From contig JAWXAN010000023.1 of NCBI GenBank assembly GCA_034439475.1, positions 1 through 49,756 of the forward strand: a stretch of 49,756 nucleotides of DNA. The letters are read 5' to 3'. Positions 1 through 8,599 of this stretch are shown here, one piece after another. Source of the DNA: Candidatus Zixiibacteriota bacterium. Lineage in GTDB: Bacteria > Zixibacteria > MSB-5A5 > GN15 > FEB-12. Made by a program: the position numbers and the translations under genes. Under the pieces are notes generated by a model. That model saw nothing but the letters and a program-made list of their open reading frames with translations, searched no databases and had not been told where the DNA came from. Position 1 is the stretch's first letter. The number at the start of each line of letters is the position of its first letter.

Positions 1-425
1 CTTAAGGAAGAGAAAGACAAAGCAATCAAAGGAAATGATCGAGTGAATATAGTTGCTGGATGCCAGTATTATTTTGATTGATACTGAAACGCCAGACTGA
101 AGAACTTAGCAGCATTAAAAGCGCGTAAACACATCAAATGTAACAAGTTGCATTCATGGTGAGCAGGGGATTGAAACCAAGAGTCCACTGTCATTAAGAC
201 TTAAAATAATCCTAAATTAATTTAGGCGGAGTTCCATGTAGATCTCGCAGGCTTGGGGACTTCCGGCAGGAGGCGGAATACCTTCAAAGCCAAGCGAATT
301 ACATTATGCATGTGTCGTCAGGCTCTACTGTCAGGGGATGGTATCCCCCGCCAGACGGAATGACTTACATAAGACTTGAGAACACTTGCTTTGAGGCAAC
401 GTAAGTTCTAACTTGAAGGGTCGTC
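1..425. other. Intergenic region, no gene recognised
   Basis: No convincing coding frame, RNA gene or mobile element end was seen in this stretch. It holds a 16-base perfect AT-rich palindrome (listed separately) and a small hairpin around 335-352 in which GGGGAT faces ATCCCC. No canonical promoter could be assigned with confidence for the gene that starts at 474. Confidence 0.5.
211..226. repeat. 16-base perfect palindrome
   Basis: CCTAAATTAATTTAGG is identical to its own reverse complement. Its symmetry and AT-rich core would suit a dimeric regulator's operator, but it lies about 250 bases before the nearest start codon and only one copy was noticed, so its role is unknown. Confidence 0.4.
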
Positions 426-473
426 ATGTCCAAATGGTTTGATGACACACATCATCTTAAAAAAGGAAGACCG

Positions 474-785
474 ATGAAGTATCTTGTTAAGTTCTCTTGG
501 CCTATTGAATCTGGAAATGCCACGTTAAAGGATCCACAATTCGGATCAAAAATGAAACAGCTATTATCGGATCTCAAAGCAGAAGCGGCATATTTCGCAG
601 CCGTGGACGGGGGTCGGGGCGGCTATATAGTCTTAAACATGGAGGACGCCTCACAAATCCCAGCTGTTGCAGAACCTCTGTTTCAATGGCTGCATGCTGC
701 CGTTGAATTCATTCCAGTGATGCTGCCACAGGATCTCGAAAAAGCCGGCCCGGCCATTGCTGCTTCGATCAAAAAGTGGGCGTGA
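474..785 (+). CDS. Small conserved protein of unknown function (DUF3303-like)
   Basis: Encodes about 103 residues. I chose the ATG at 474 over the in-frame ATG at 426 because AAGGAAG lies 5-11 bases before it and the protein then begins MKYLVKFSWP, like small soluble proteins of the DUF3303-type group, which are often loosely annotated. The text contains a conserved-looking run AAYFAAVDGGRGGYIVLN followed by an acidic DDAS-like turn (MEDASQIP) and a hydrophobic VEFIPVM strand, consistent with a ferredoxin-like alpha/beta fold. There are no signal peptide, membrane segments or metal motifs. The function is not known. It stands alone, with an IS remnant directly downstream. Confidence 0.65.
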   Translation: MKYLVKFSWPIESGNATLKDPQFGSKMKQLLSDLKAEAAYFAAVDGGRGGYIVLNMEDASQIPAVAEPLFQWLHAAVEFIPVMLPQDLEKAGPAIAASIKKWA

Positions 786-813
786 GTATTGCAGCTTACT
801 GACCTTGCCAGGG

Positions 814-1026
814 TTTAGTGGACACGGAAAAAGGATAGGGTTATGTTTCTATCCGGAGGTGTTCAGATGTCAGAACAGAAGCGTCGGAAGTATGACACGT
901 GAGTTCAAAGTTGAGGCGGTGCGTTTGAACCTAGAGCATGAGAGAAGCGTGTCTGGTGTGCCGCGTGATCTTGGGATCAGTGAAACTGTGCTTCCTTCGG
1001 GACAGTCTTGTCACCACCCGGCATAG
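814..1026 (+). mobile_element. Remnant of an IS3-family insertion sequence (left end)
   Basis: TGGACAC at 819-825 resembles the terminal inverted repeat of IS3-family elements. It is followed, after a good ribosome binding site (GGAGG, 855-859), by the beginning of a transposase OrfA. The right end and OrfB are missing: similarity stops around 990, so only a left-end fragment remains. The outer boundaries are approximate. Confidence 0.5.
867..1026 (+). pseudogene. IS3-type transposase OrfA fragment, frameshifted
   Basis: The frame opened by the ATG at 867 reads MSEQKRRKYDT and stops at 900. A shift of one base near 895-897 restores the typical OrfA continuation, REFKVEAVRLNLEHE then SVSGVPRDLGIS, which is the start of a helix-turn-helix DNA-binding domain. 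After GISETVL the sequence loses resemblance and ends at a stop at 1026. The gene is therefore both frameshifted and truncated and cannot make a functional transposase. This is decayed mobile DNA between the small gene at 474 and the end of the PorV-like operon. Confidence 0.7.
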
Positions 1027-1077
1027 AAACATATACGCCTTGTTTAATTGAAAGCGCATAGATCGGAGTTGAAAAAA

Positions 1078-1983
1078 TCAGAGTTCAAAGGAGAGATTGA
1101 ACAAATGCGCGCTACCGAGATTATCCGAATATGGAACGAAAGCGTAGTCAATGGTCAGATTTCGTTTTGTGAATGACACGCCCGCCGACAGATTCTTGGA
1201 ATCATAATTGCCCATATATCCGCCGCGGAGGCTGAACATTTCGTTGAGCTGAGCTTCAACCCCAAGGTGAGGATGTATATCATCGTCAACAGAGACAATA
1301 TCAAGCGAACCCAAGTAGCGAGTGTAGGTGTAGGAGCCGCCGAGCCGGTAGGTTGTCGGCAAAGATATGGGGCGAGAACTTTCCTGGCCGGCATTGGTCA
1401 GAGTGAGCTCAGAGCCAAGATTTGTAGCTGAAGCCCCAACTGCCAGAGAAGGATTGACCCGGGCATGGATACCAAAATCAACATTGAAAGCCGTGCCGCG
1501 CCAGATGTCTATCTTTTCAAGAAACCATCCCAGAGCAAACCCAGCTGAAATCTTGTCCGTTACGGCATAGCTCAGTCCTGTTTTTATCGAAGCATCGTAA
1601 GAGCTAAATGCGGCATCAGGGGCCACAGTTGGCGATGTCCGCGCTTCGAGGTGGCCGACTGACGCATAGCGGATTCCGCCATGCACGAAAAATTTCCCAT
1701 TCAATGGGGAGGAAAAATGCCCGCTCGAGAGTCCAATATCTTCCCAGTAGGTGTTGTGCCCGAATGATGCCGTAAATTTTGAGATACCGACTGACAGCGC
1801 GGGGTTATACATGGAGCCATCGGGATCGCCTGAGAGGGAAACGAATGCCCCGCCAAGCCCCGCGGGTCTTGCCGCTGTCTCGACTTTCATGAGCGCCAAA
1901 CCGTCCTGAGCAAAGAGAGTTTGTCCACAGCATGTAATGACTAAAACGGATGAAAGCGCAAGATTACGAAAGAAGCGTGTCAT
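1078..1983 (-). CDS. PorV/PorQ-family outer-membrane beta-barrel protein
   Basis: 301 residues. Residues 1-25 form a signal peptide ending LFAQ before DG. The mature protein opens with the family hallmark ALMKVETAARPAGLGGAF, a phenylalanine- and glycine-rich start, then DPDGSMYNPA, matching the NPA turn of PorV/PorQ proteins (UPF0164-like, FadL-superfamily barrels). Alternating hydrophobic/polar strands run to the end, and the protein closes with an aromatic beta strand (LFNLSFEL). In Bacteroidetes, PorV acts with the type IX secretion system as a cargo shuttle. Whether this copy does so is inference, supported only by its position behind a large propeller protein with a C-terminal sorting-like domain. 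It is the last gene of a three-gene minus-strand operon. Confidence 0.8.
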   Translation of the reverse strand: MTRFFRNLALSSVLVITCCGQTLFAQDGLALMKVETAARPAGLGGAFVSLSGDPDGSMYNPALSVGISKFTASFGHNTYWEDIGLSSGHFSSPLNGKFFVHGGIRYASVGHLEARTSPTVAPDAAFSSYDASIKTGLSYAVTDKISAGFALGWFLEKIDIWRGTAFNVDFGIHARVNPSLAVGASATNLGSELTLTNAGQESSRPISLPTTYRLGGSYTYTRYLGSLDIVSVDDDIHPHLGVEAQLNEMFSLRGGYMGNYDSKNLSAGVSFTKRNLTIDYAFVPYSDNLGSAHLFNLSFEL

Positions 1984-1997
1984 AGGTTCCTTTCACT

Positions 1998-3014
1998 CTA
2001 AAAGAGAAGGTCGAACGAAAAAATATGTTCTGAACCTTCATCAACTCGGTCGGTACTGAAGGCATAATCAATGGCCAGTAGTTTTTTGCCTATATGGAAG
2101 ACATAGCCGGTGCCGGCGGTCAGACGCTCGTCGCCATAGCCTGCACGCAGGGCAAACTCAGGACTCAACGAGTATTCAGCGCCGAAATGCGGCACGATAG
2201 CCTGTTTGGCATTTTTTGATATGTCCGAAGCCAAAAGCAGTTTTCGCTTCAGAAACCGCGATGAAAGACCAATTCCGATTTCGACAGGGATCGCATCTTT
2301 TTGCTCAAACCCAAGACCGCCAGTTGTGTATTTGAGATTATATTTTTCGCTGTTCCAGGTGAAGGTTTTGGCGATGTTTTTTATCAGCAAGCCGAGTTGG
2401 ATATCTTTGATGGCCATATCCTCGCGTTTTTCCCTATCAACAAACCAATCGAAATAGAGAACAGCCCCAAAATCAAAGCCCACACTATTTGCGGAGATCT
2501 CTGTCATACCCGAATGCAGGTAGCTAATATTTACGCCTGCGGCGAGATAGTTCTCGAAACGCTTGGCGAAGAGAATTGAAATTTGGCTTGTATTCTGGCT
2601 AATCTCGCGGTCCAAAGCCATGCCATCTTCGTCACGCGCCATGACCGACCCTGAACCGGCATAGAGCCACTGGAACCCGATGACGGCGCGTCCCTGAATA
2701 GGCAGAGCGACAGTAAGGTAGCCCAGCTTTCTATCAAGCTGCATTGCGCGGTACGATGTCGACAGGAGAGGTTTGTTGAGATTATTCAATCCGGCCGGAT
2801 TAAAAAGAGGCGCGGCGCCGTCATCGGAGATTGATCGATAGGCTCCGCCCATTGCCGTCGGTCGCGCTCCTGCGGGAATTTGCAGAAACGCTCCGGCATC
2901 GCCGCCATCGCCGTCCTGTCCAAGGATGTCGGTCGCGCTTGATACGATAGCGGCAGCAATAAGGAGCGCGGCAAGCTTGCGAGTCGGAATGAATCGAGAC
3001 GTAGATCGGGTCAT
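1998..3014 (-). CDS. PorV/PorQ-family outer-membrane beta-barrel protein
   Basis: 338 residues with an N-terminal signal segment (about 1-33, ending ILGQ). The mature start AFLQIPAGARPTAMGGAY and the later LFNPAGL are diagnostic of the PorV/PorQ group. Many amphipathic beta strands follow, and the C-terminus ends in FSFDLLF, a typical terminal barrel strand. Its start codon overlaps the stop of the propeller gene by four bases (ATGA), so the two are translationally coupled, and the second PorV-like gene follows after 14 bases. It is a paralogue, not a close duplicate, of the downstream gene. It may be a partner that handles or anchors the propeller protein at the outer membrane. Confidence 0.8.
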   Translation of the reverse strand: MTRSTSRFIPTRKLAALLIAAAIVSSATDILGQDGDGGDAGAFLQIPAGARPTAMGGAYRSISDDGAAPLFNPAGLNNLNKPLLSTSYRAMQLDRKLGYLTVALPIQGRAVIGFQWLYAGSGSVMARDEDGMALDREISQNTSQISILFAKRFENYLAAGVNISYLHSGMTEISANSVGFDFGAVLYFDWFVDREKREDMAIKDIQLGLLIKNIAKTFTWNSEKYNLKYTTGGLGFEQKDAIPVEIGIGLSSRFLKRKLLLASDISKNAKQAIVPHFGAEYSLSPEFALRAGYGDERLTAGTGYVFHIGKKLLAIDYAFSTDRVDEGSEHIFSFDLLF

Positions 3015-5656
3015 GGAATCACCGCCAATTTTCCCCAGCGGCGTTCGCCGGAATCAGTCAGAACTTTAAAGTAATAAACACCTACTGCGACAATCTCGCC
3101 CTTTCCATTGAGGCCATCCCAGGTTCGACCTTGAGATGAACCGTTGGGATATATTCCGGCGGAGTAGAACAAATTGTCGATTGGCCGAGCGACCAAATTC
3201 ATTGCAAAATCATAAACCTCGATCGTGACATTTCCAGCATTTTCTACTGTAAAATGAAAATCAATGGACCCGCCGCGACTTGGGCTGAACGGCACAGGGT
3301 AGGCATAGACTTCGTTCGAGGGAGTTGTGGAATCGACAACGCCAAAGAGACGCTGGTCCGTTAACGCCGTATCGGTCAGGAGAATCCTGATTGTGCCATC
3401 GCCAGTGCCAACCCAGAGATAGTCTCCGATTACCTCTGCCGCAAAAATGGCTGTTTCCGGATCAAGCAAAGGCTCATTGGTCGTACTATTCACAAGCGGA
3501 ATGGTGTCCCATTTACTACCCACGCGGTTTTCTACATAGCGAAGCAGGCCGATATTTGTTGCGGCGAAGATCGTATCATTGCGAAATCCAAAATTCCACG
3601 CAAAATCTTCTTCATACTGAATATCCCATTCGAGTCGCATTAATGTGTCTACAAAGCCAGATGACGAATCGATTGCTGATTTGAACCGCCCTCGTGAGAT
3701 GCCATCCCCGCCACTGGAGACTGGCCGGCCCGACACCCAAATATCAGCCGTAGAATCAGGTCCCCTGTACTGCACTCCGATTGCAGGATTGAAATCGCCT
3801 GAAATGCCGAATGCGATTGTCGTATCCGGGGCGATTCGAGCGCTGTTGGCAAAGGTATGGTTGAGCGTCTGATCGGCTCGGAGCGAATCGAAATTCGCCC
3901 TATGAATTTTATATTTTTTGCCCCGATTCACTGAAATGGCAATGCCGTTTTGCGTGGCAAAATAGATGGTATCTCCGAGGACAATGCCTGTATTTATGGT
4001 ATCGGTTTGAGTGTAGCGAAGGCTCGCATCAAGACTGTCTATTATGGTATAGGGGTCGTTGATCTCATCGGCCAGTGAGACAAAGTATCGCACTCCGACA
4101 TTGGTCAGGACAAATATTGTATCACCTACAAAGGATAGATCGTTTGTAGGGGGAACAATACGAGGCATAAAACTGGCGCCTCTGTCCAGAGAGAATGTAA
4201 CCGTCGGGTTACCCAGCACGGTGGCGGGGCGATGTACAAGCCAGATAGCCGTTGAATCGATCAGAGTTGGTGTCGCGGTATCAGAAAACTGCTGGATTGC
4301 GATGCGAATTATTTTTGTCGAGCCATTAGCGTCCTCAACAAATGCAAATCTTGTAAGAGAGTCAATTGACCCGGCTGGATCCAGATAGAGCGCTGCAAAC
4401 CCGGTGTCCGTCCCAACATACAAAGTGTCCCCAAGAGCCTTGAGCGCATTTACGGTATTCACCGCTGATCCAGCTTGAGCTGAGTCGATTAGTATGCGAG
4501 TCCATGTACTGCCGGTGTCACCAGTTACAAGGAGCCCGTTCTGCTGACCGGCAAGGTAGAGGCGACTATCAATGCTGGCAAAATCAGAAATTATTCTCTT
4601 CGTTCCAATAGCCGGTTGAATCCAGGGTACACTGTAACTGTTTCCCCCGTCGGCAGAGATCGCAAGACCTGTCGAGTTGACGGCGATATTGTCGCTTGTT
4701 CCGACGAAGAGCCGATCGGCAAAGGGGATGATAGCAGTCACGTTTGGTCCGGGGAGTCCGTCAACGACAGTTCTCGTAAAAAAGGGCGATCCGCTTCTTC
4801 TGCCCACTGCCACTCCCGAGGTTCCACCAAGGAAGAGGGAGTTTGTAGTTAAACAGCTATCGCAAACGGCTAATCGGTTGACGCCTCTTATATAAAGCTT
4901 TTTGTCATTGGGAGAGAAGACATACTGAAATACGCCGCCTGCCGTACCCGTCCAGACGAGGAGTGAATCATGATGGGTGGTGTCTGCGACAGCAGAAAAA
5001 TACCTGTTTTCAAGCGACGGCTGGCCACCGGCATAGTACTGAGCCGAGTCCGCAGTAGAAGGGAAAATTCGCCTCCAGTTTATTCCGCCGTCGCGGGACG
5101 CCAAAAATCCGCCTGCAAACGCCGCGAAAAAGACCCAGTCGTTGTTTGGCCCTTCGAGTCTGTTATTAGCGCCGGTAATGTCAAAAATCGTCCGATTGCC
5201 CCCGGTGACAAAATTTATATTTTGTCCCGTTGAGTTAAAGTCAATAGTCGTCCATGTATCGCCGTCGTTGTCGGTGTAGGATACTCCATCTGAAGCTGTT
5301 ACCAATTGATTTGAGACGGTTTCTTCATGGTTTGTGCCTGTCCACAGGCGATTGCCGGATGAATAAAGGGCGGAGACGTTATCACTTACCAGGCCATTTG
5401 AGGTGTTATAGAATTGCCAAGACAGCCCGTTATTATTCGAGAAATTTATTCCTTTGCCGGTAGCCAGCCAAACGGCTCCGTTGTGTTCAATAATATCGAT
5501 GACACTATTTGAGAGCAGTCCGTTCTTGGGCGGGGCAACAAGTTCATATCGATGGGCAAGCTCTCCGCCGTCACTTTGAGACGGCAGGGAAGCCAGAATT
5601 GCGGCGGAGAAGACCAAGGTACAGTCGCGTATAAAATGTCGCAGATTCATGTTCAC
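3011..5656 (-). CDS. Secreted beta-propeller protein with C-terminal FlgD-like domain
   Basis: 881 residues with an N-terminal signal segment (about 1-29). The body is a set of repeated propeller blades carrying the signature of two-component-regulator/BNR-type propellers: VWLATGKGI, LWTGTN, LFVGTSDN, LYVGTDTG and LWVGTGDG recur along the chain, with sialidase-like NGLSWQF and TGSTWTRI turns. Residues from about 790 form a FlgD_ig/T9SS-type domain: YPVPFSPSRGG, then VTIEVYDFAMNLV, then a GRTWDGLNGKGE turn and VGVYYFKV. Such domains act as sorting or anchoring modules in FCB bacteria. No histidine kinase part follows, so this is a free surface or secreted protein. Ligand or substrate is unknown. 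It heads the operon with two PorV-like genes. Confidence 0.75.
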   Translation of the reverse strand: MNMNLRHFIRDCTLVFSAAILASLPSQSDGGELAHRYELVAPPKNGLLSNSVIDIIEHNGAVWLATGKGINFSNNNGLSWQFYNTSNGLVSDNVSALYSSGNRLWTGTNHEETVSNQLVTASDGVSYTDNDGDTWTTIDFNSTGQNINFVTGGNRTIFDITGANNRLEGPNNDWVFFAAFAGGFLASRDGGINWRRIFPSTADSAQYYAGGQPSLENRYFSAVADTTHHDSLLVWTGTAGGVFQYVFSPNDKKLYIRGVNRLAVCDSCLTTNSLFLGGTSGVAVGRRSGSPFFTRTVVDGLPGPNVTAIIPFADRLFVGTSDNIAVNSTGLAISADGGNSYSVPWIQPAIGTKRIISDFASIDSRLYLAGQQNGLLVTGDTGSTWTRILIDSAQAGSAVNTVNALKALGDTLYVGTDTGFAALYLDPAGSIDSLTRFAFVEDANGSTKIIRIAIQQFSDTATPTLIDSTAIWLVHRPATVLGNPTVTFSLDRGASFMPRIVPPTNDLSFVGDTIFVLTNVGVRYFVSLADEINDPYTIIDSLDASLRYTQTDTINTGIVLGDTIYFATQNGIAISVNRGKKYKIHRANFDSLRADQTLNHTFANSARIAPDTTIAFGISGDFNPAIGVQYRGPDSTADIWVSGRPVSSGGDGISRGRFKSAIDSSSGFVDTLMRLEWDIQYEEDFAWNFGFRNDTIFAATNIGLLRYVENRVGSKWDTIPLVNSTTNEPLLDPETAIFAAEVIGDYLWVGTGDGTIRILLTDTALTDQRLFGVVDSTTPSNEVYAYPVPFSPSRGGSIDFHFTVENAGNVTIEVYDFAMNLVARPIDNLFYSAGIYPNGSSQGRTWDGLNGKGEIVAVGVYYFKVLTDSGERRWGKLAVIP

Positions 5657-5809
5657 TTATTTGTTTCCTGATAAATTATGATTGTGGTGTACTGTGGGCG
5701 AAGTTGAACGGAATGAATCAAAACGCCTCAAGATTCCTCTATATTCATTGAGAAACAGCAAAAAAGGATAGTCAGTTTTGGCAGTCAAAAGTTCTTTCAC
5801 GTCTTGCAT

Positions 5810-5892
5810 CCAAAGTAGTCAATTTTTGAGGCAGGGGCAAGCTAATTCGCCTATTAAGCCATTGACTAAAGTATCAATTTTGACTACTTTGG
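5810..5892. repeat. Inverted repeat with 13-base arms before the cytochrome gene
   Basis: CCAAAGTAGTCAA (5810-5822) is the exact reverse complement of TTGACTACTTTGG (5880-5892), with partial pairing beyond the arms; GCATCC before the left arm and GGATGC just after the right arm also match. The right arm ends 7 bases before the cytochrome start codon, so the structure could mask translation start or act as an operator. No T-run makes it an obvious terminator. Confidence 0.5.
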
Positions 5893-5899
5893 CATTCGG

Positions 5900-7513
5900 A
5901 TGCGCAATATAGAACCCTTTTTTTTGAATAAAGCCTTCCCTTGCTTTCTTCTCGGTCTGCCCCTGATTCTCATACTTATAATCGTTTCCGGCTGTGATAA
6001 ACTTGTAACTGAAACAACTCAGGTGACAGTTATCGACACCACCCTTGGCCAAGCCTGCTTGACTTGTCATACTGATTCCGATGATTCTCAGATTGTCCAG
6101 CCGAGAGAGCAGTGGGAAAACTCGCGCCATGCGTCAACAGAACTCCTTGAGGCAACTGTCTTTTTTAACGGCGACTTTGAAAACACCGCCGCCTGCGGTC
6201 CGATATGTCACTCCGGTAATGGATTTGTTGATTTTATTCAAACTGGTTCCCAAGCCAATCAGAGTCAGCCCTCTACGATAAATTGCTTTACCTGTCATTC
6301 TCCTCATACCGGAAATTTCGGTACTTGGACGCTCGATTCCCTTCGAGGGAATGCCGCTCAGGTTGTCCTCAAGGATGCATCAGTATATGATGGCGCCAAG
6401 TCGAACATGTGCGTTCACTGTCATCAGGCGGCAACTGTCCCGATATTGAACGCCAATTCTGCCTTGATAAATAATCGGTTTGGCCCTCACTCAAGCACAC
6501 AGGCGAACATGCTGATTGGCCGAAGCGCGTTTCTCTTTGATACCATAGTTGTAAAAAACAGCCATGATAGTACTCTGGGCAGAGACGGTTGCCTGACATG
6601 TCACTTTGGTCAGGGAGTTGGCGCCTCATTTGGGGAACATACGTTCCGACTTGAAGATGAAAGCGGCTCTCAGCTTGTCGCAAACTGCAATGTCGCCGCC
6701 TGTCATGTTGGTACTCTGGGCAAGACACGGGTCGTCCAGGACTTCTATCAATTCGAGCGATTGGATACCATTGCGATTCTGGCGGACAGTCTTGAAATAT
6801 TACTTAGGGCGGAGGGAATCCTCGATCCGTCTGATCCTATGGGAATTGTCTTCATTCCACAGGACACCGCTATTCCGCGCGGACTGGCTCAAATTCTATA
6901 TAATTATCTGATGTTCAGAGAAGATGGTTCACGCGGAGTGCATAACGCCGCCTACTCCGAACAGATTCTGAGGGAATCTTTGACACGGTATGATTCACTG
7001 CCACGGTTGTCCTCTTTCAGCGCATCCGACACCGCAGTCTGTTTTGATGATACAGTTCTTTTCAGGGCGGATTCCTCGAACAATGTGACCACCTTTAGCT
7101 GGGCGTTTGGCGATGGAACAGTTTCCTCGAATCTGACCGCAGATTCAGTCAAGCATGTCTATAATAAAAGAGGGATATTTACCGTCTCGCTAACCGGCAC
7201 CGGGAAATTCGGGTCGGCTTCGGTTTCAAGAGCCAATTATATTACAGTTGACAGTGTGGCCTCTAATTTTTCAGCGGCTGTCGATAGCGGCAAAGCTCCA
7301 TTGAATGTGGCATTCTTAGACCTCTCAACTGGTACTATCGATTCATGGGAATGGGATTTTGGAGATACGACCGCTATCGACACGTCGAGTCTGCAGAATC
7401 CAATCATTATCTATCAGAATATCGGAACCTACACAGTTCAGTTACGAGTCACCAGTCCATGCAATACCAGCATTCTCACGAGAACTGGCTATATCAAAGT
7501 TACGGCTCCGTAA
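5900..7513 (+). CDS. Multiheme c-type cytochrome lipoprotein with two PKD domains
   Basis: 537 residues. The N-terminus is a lipoprotein signal ending VSGC, with Cys32 as the lipid site. Canonical CXXCH heme sites are CLTCH (53-57), CFTCH (129-133), CVHCH (171-175) and CLTCH (231-235). Two more look expanded: CGPICH (99-104, three spacers) and CNVAACH (263-269, four spacers). Histidines 77, 197, 222 and 247 could be distal ligands. Residues about 370-450 and 455-535 are PKD domains, each with the WxFGD core (SWAFGDG, EWDFGDT). It is likely an extracytoplasmic electron carrier with a binding stalk. No nitrite or hydroxylamine oxidoreductase signature was recognised. It is monocistronic, convergent with etfA and only 4 bases from it. 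Confidence 0.8.
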   Translation: MRNIEPFFLNKAFPCFLLGLPLILILIIVSGCDKLVTETTQVTVIDTTLGQACLTCHTDSDDSQIVQPREQWENSRHASTELLEATVFFNGDFENTAACGPICHSGNGFVDFIQTGSQANQSQPSTINCFTCHSPHTGNFGTWTLDSLRGNAAQVVLKDASVYDGAKSNMCVHCHQAATVPILNANSALINNRFGPHSSTQANMLIGRSAFLFDTIVVKNSHDSTLGRDGCLTCHFGQGVGASFGEHTFRLEDESGSQLVANCNVAACHVGTLGKTRVVQDFYQFERLDTIAILADSLEILLRAEGILDPSDPMGIVFIPQDTAIPRGLAQILYNYLMFREDGSRGVHNAAYSEQILRESLTRYDSLPRLSSFSASDTAVCFDDTVLFRADSSNNVTTFSWAFGDGTVSSNLTADSVKHVYNKRGIFTVSLTGTGKFGSASVSRANYITVDSVASNFSAAVDSGKAPLNVAFLDLSTGTIDSWEWDFGDTTAIDTSSLQNPIIIYQNIGTYTVQLRVTSPCNTSILTRTGYIKVTAP

Positions 7514-7517
7514 CCAT

Positions 7518-8480
7518 CTAAGCCAATTCGGCTTTGAACTTTTTGGTCAAGGCCGGCACAATCTCAAACAGATCACCGACGATACCATAACTCGCCACTT
7601 TGAAAATTGGGGCGTCTTTGTCTTTATTGATTGCGACAATCGTTTGCGAGGACTGCATTCCGACGAGATGCTGGATAGCGCCTGAGATACCCACAGCCAC
7701 ATAGAGTTTTGGGTTGACTGTGCGTCCGGTCTGGCCGACTTGGTGGGCGTACGGAACCCAGCCAGCATCGACTACTGCGCGTGTAGAGCCGAAAGCGGCA
7801 TTGAGCGATTCGGCAAGTCCCTTGATCAAATCGACATTCTCCGGGCCGCGAATTCCGCGTCCGGCGGAAACAATCCTATCGGCTTCGGCAAGGGTCAGTG
7901 TGCCGCTTGATTCGACTCGAACTTCTTTGGTGACCGCTCTTGAGGTCAAAGTTGAGCCATCAATTGACTCATTTACAACTTCGCCGCTTCCTGATTTTGA
8001 TTCAGCAAAAACTTTTGGACGCACCGTAATAAAAAATGGTTTTGTGGAATCAGTGGCCGAAACTTTGGCAATGACACTCCCGCCATAACTGGGCCGGGTG
8101 GCGACAACCGCTCCATTCTCAAGCGCCAGCCCGGTAATCTCGGAGGCCATCGCTCCGCCATTGAATCCCGCAACCCGAGCGATAAGGGCGCGGCCATAAA
8201 ATGTTGCCGGGGCAAGTACGACCGATGGTTTATATTTTGCAATAAGGTGCCCAATAGCCTTTGTATAAATCTCTTCATTGAAATGTTTCAATGCCGGATC
8301 AGAGACTGAGAGGACTTTGCCGCCGCCTCGGGAGGCAAGCTCTTTGGCCAGCGGCTCGGCATTGTCAGAAAGTATGGCAGTGCACAGTGCCCCACCCAGC
8401 GGGCGGGCGGCCTCGATAAGTTCAAACGATGCTGAGTTTAGTTTTCCGTTTTTTTGAAGCGCTATAAGTAAAACATTCAT
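7518..8480 (-). CDS. etfA: Electron transfer flavoprotein alpha subunit
   Basis: 320 residues, the normal ETF-alpha length. The N-terminal half is the ETF Rossmann-like domain ([12 protein letters not shown], then [16 protein letters not shown]). The C-terminal half has the FAD-binding signature: [31 protein letters not shown] and [16 protein letters not shown] carries electrons from flavin dehydrogenases to a quinone reductase or, in bifurcating systems, to other acceptors. The usual partner etfB is not upstream: the next minus-strand gene, rdgB, begins 119 bases away and no other ETF gene is in the window. Either etfB is elsewhere or this is an unpaired copy. The last codon is 4 bases from the stop of the converging cytochrome gene. 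Confidence 0.9.
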   Translation of the reverse strand: MNVLLIALQKNGKLNSASFELIEAARPLGGALCTAILSDNAEPLAKELASRGGGKVLSVSDPALKHFNEEIYTKAIGHLIAKYKPSVVLAPATFYGRALIARVAGFNGGAMASEITGLALENGAVVATRPSYGGSVIAKVSATDSTKPFFITVRPKVFAESKSGSGEVVNESIDGSTLTSRAVTKEVRVESSGTLTLAEADRIVSAGRGIRGPENVDLIKGLAESLNAAFGSTRAVVDAGWVPYAHQVGQTGRTVNPKLYVAVGISGAIQHLVGMQSSQTIVAINKDKDAPIFKVASYGIVGDLFEIVPALTKKFKAELA

Positions 8481-8599
8481 TGTATATCCTTCACACTAAA
8501 ATTTCAAGAAGAGGAATATAGGCTGGGCGGTCATATCGGGCAATGAGTTTTCGAAAACTATCAGTTACGTGAAAATCCGAAAACTCTCAGAGGCGACAT

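Noticed and set aside
168-183. ATTGAAAC as a CRISPR repeat end
   Set aside because: Single occurrence with no periodic repeats or spacers around it.
5819-6130. 103-residue minus-strand frame at the cytochrome start
   Set aside because: Overlaps the cytochrome gene and its upstream inverted repeat, without ribosome binding site or domain.
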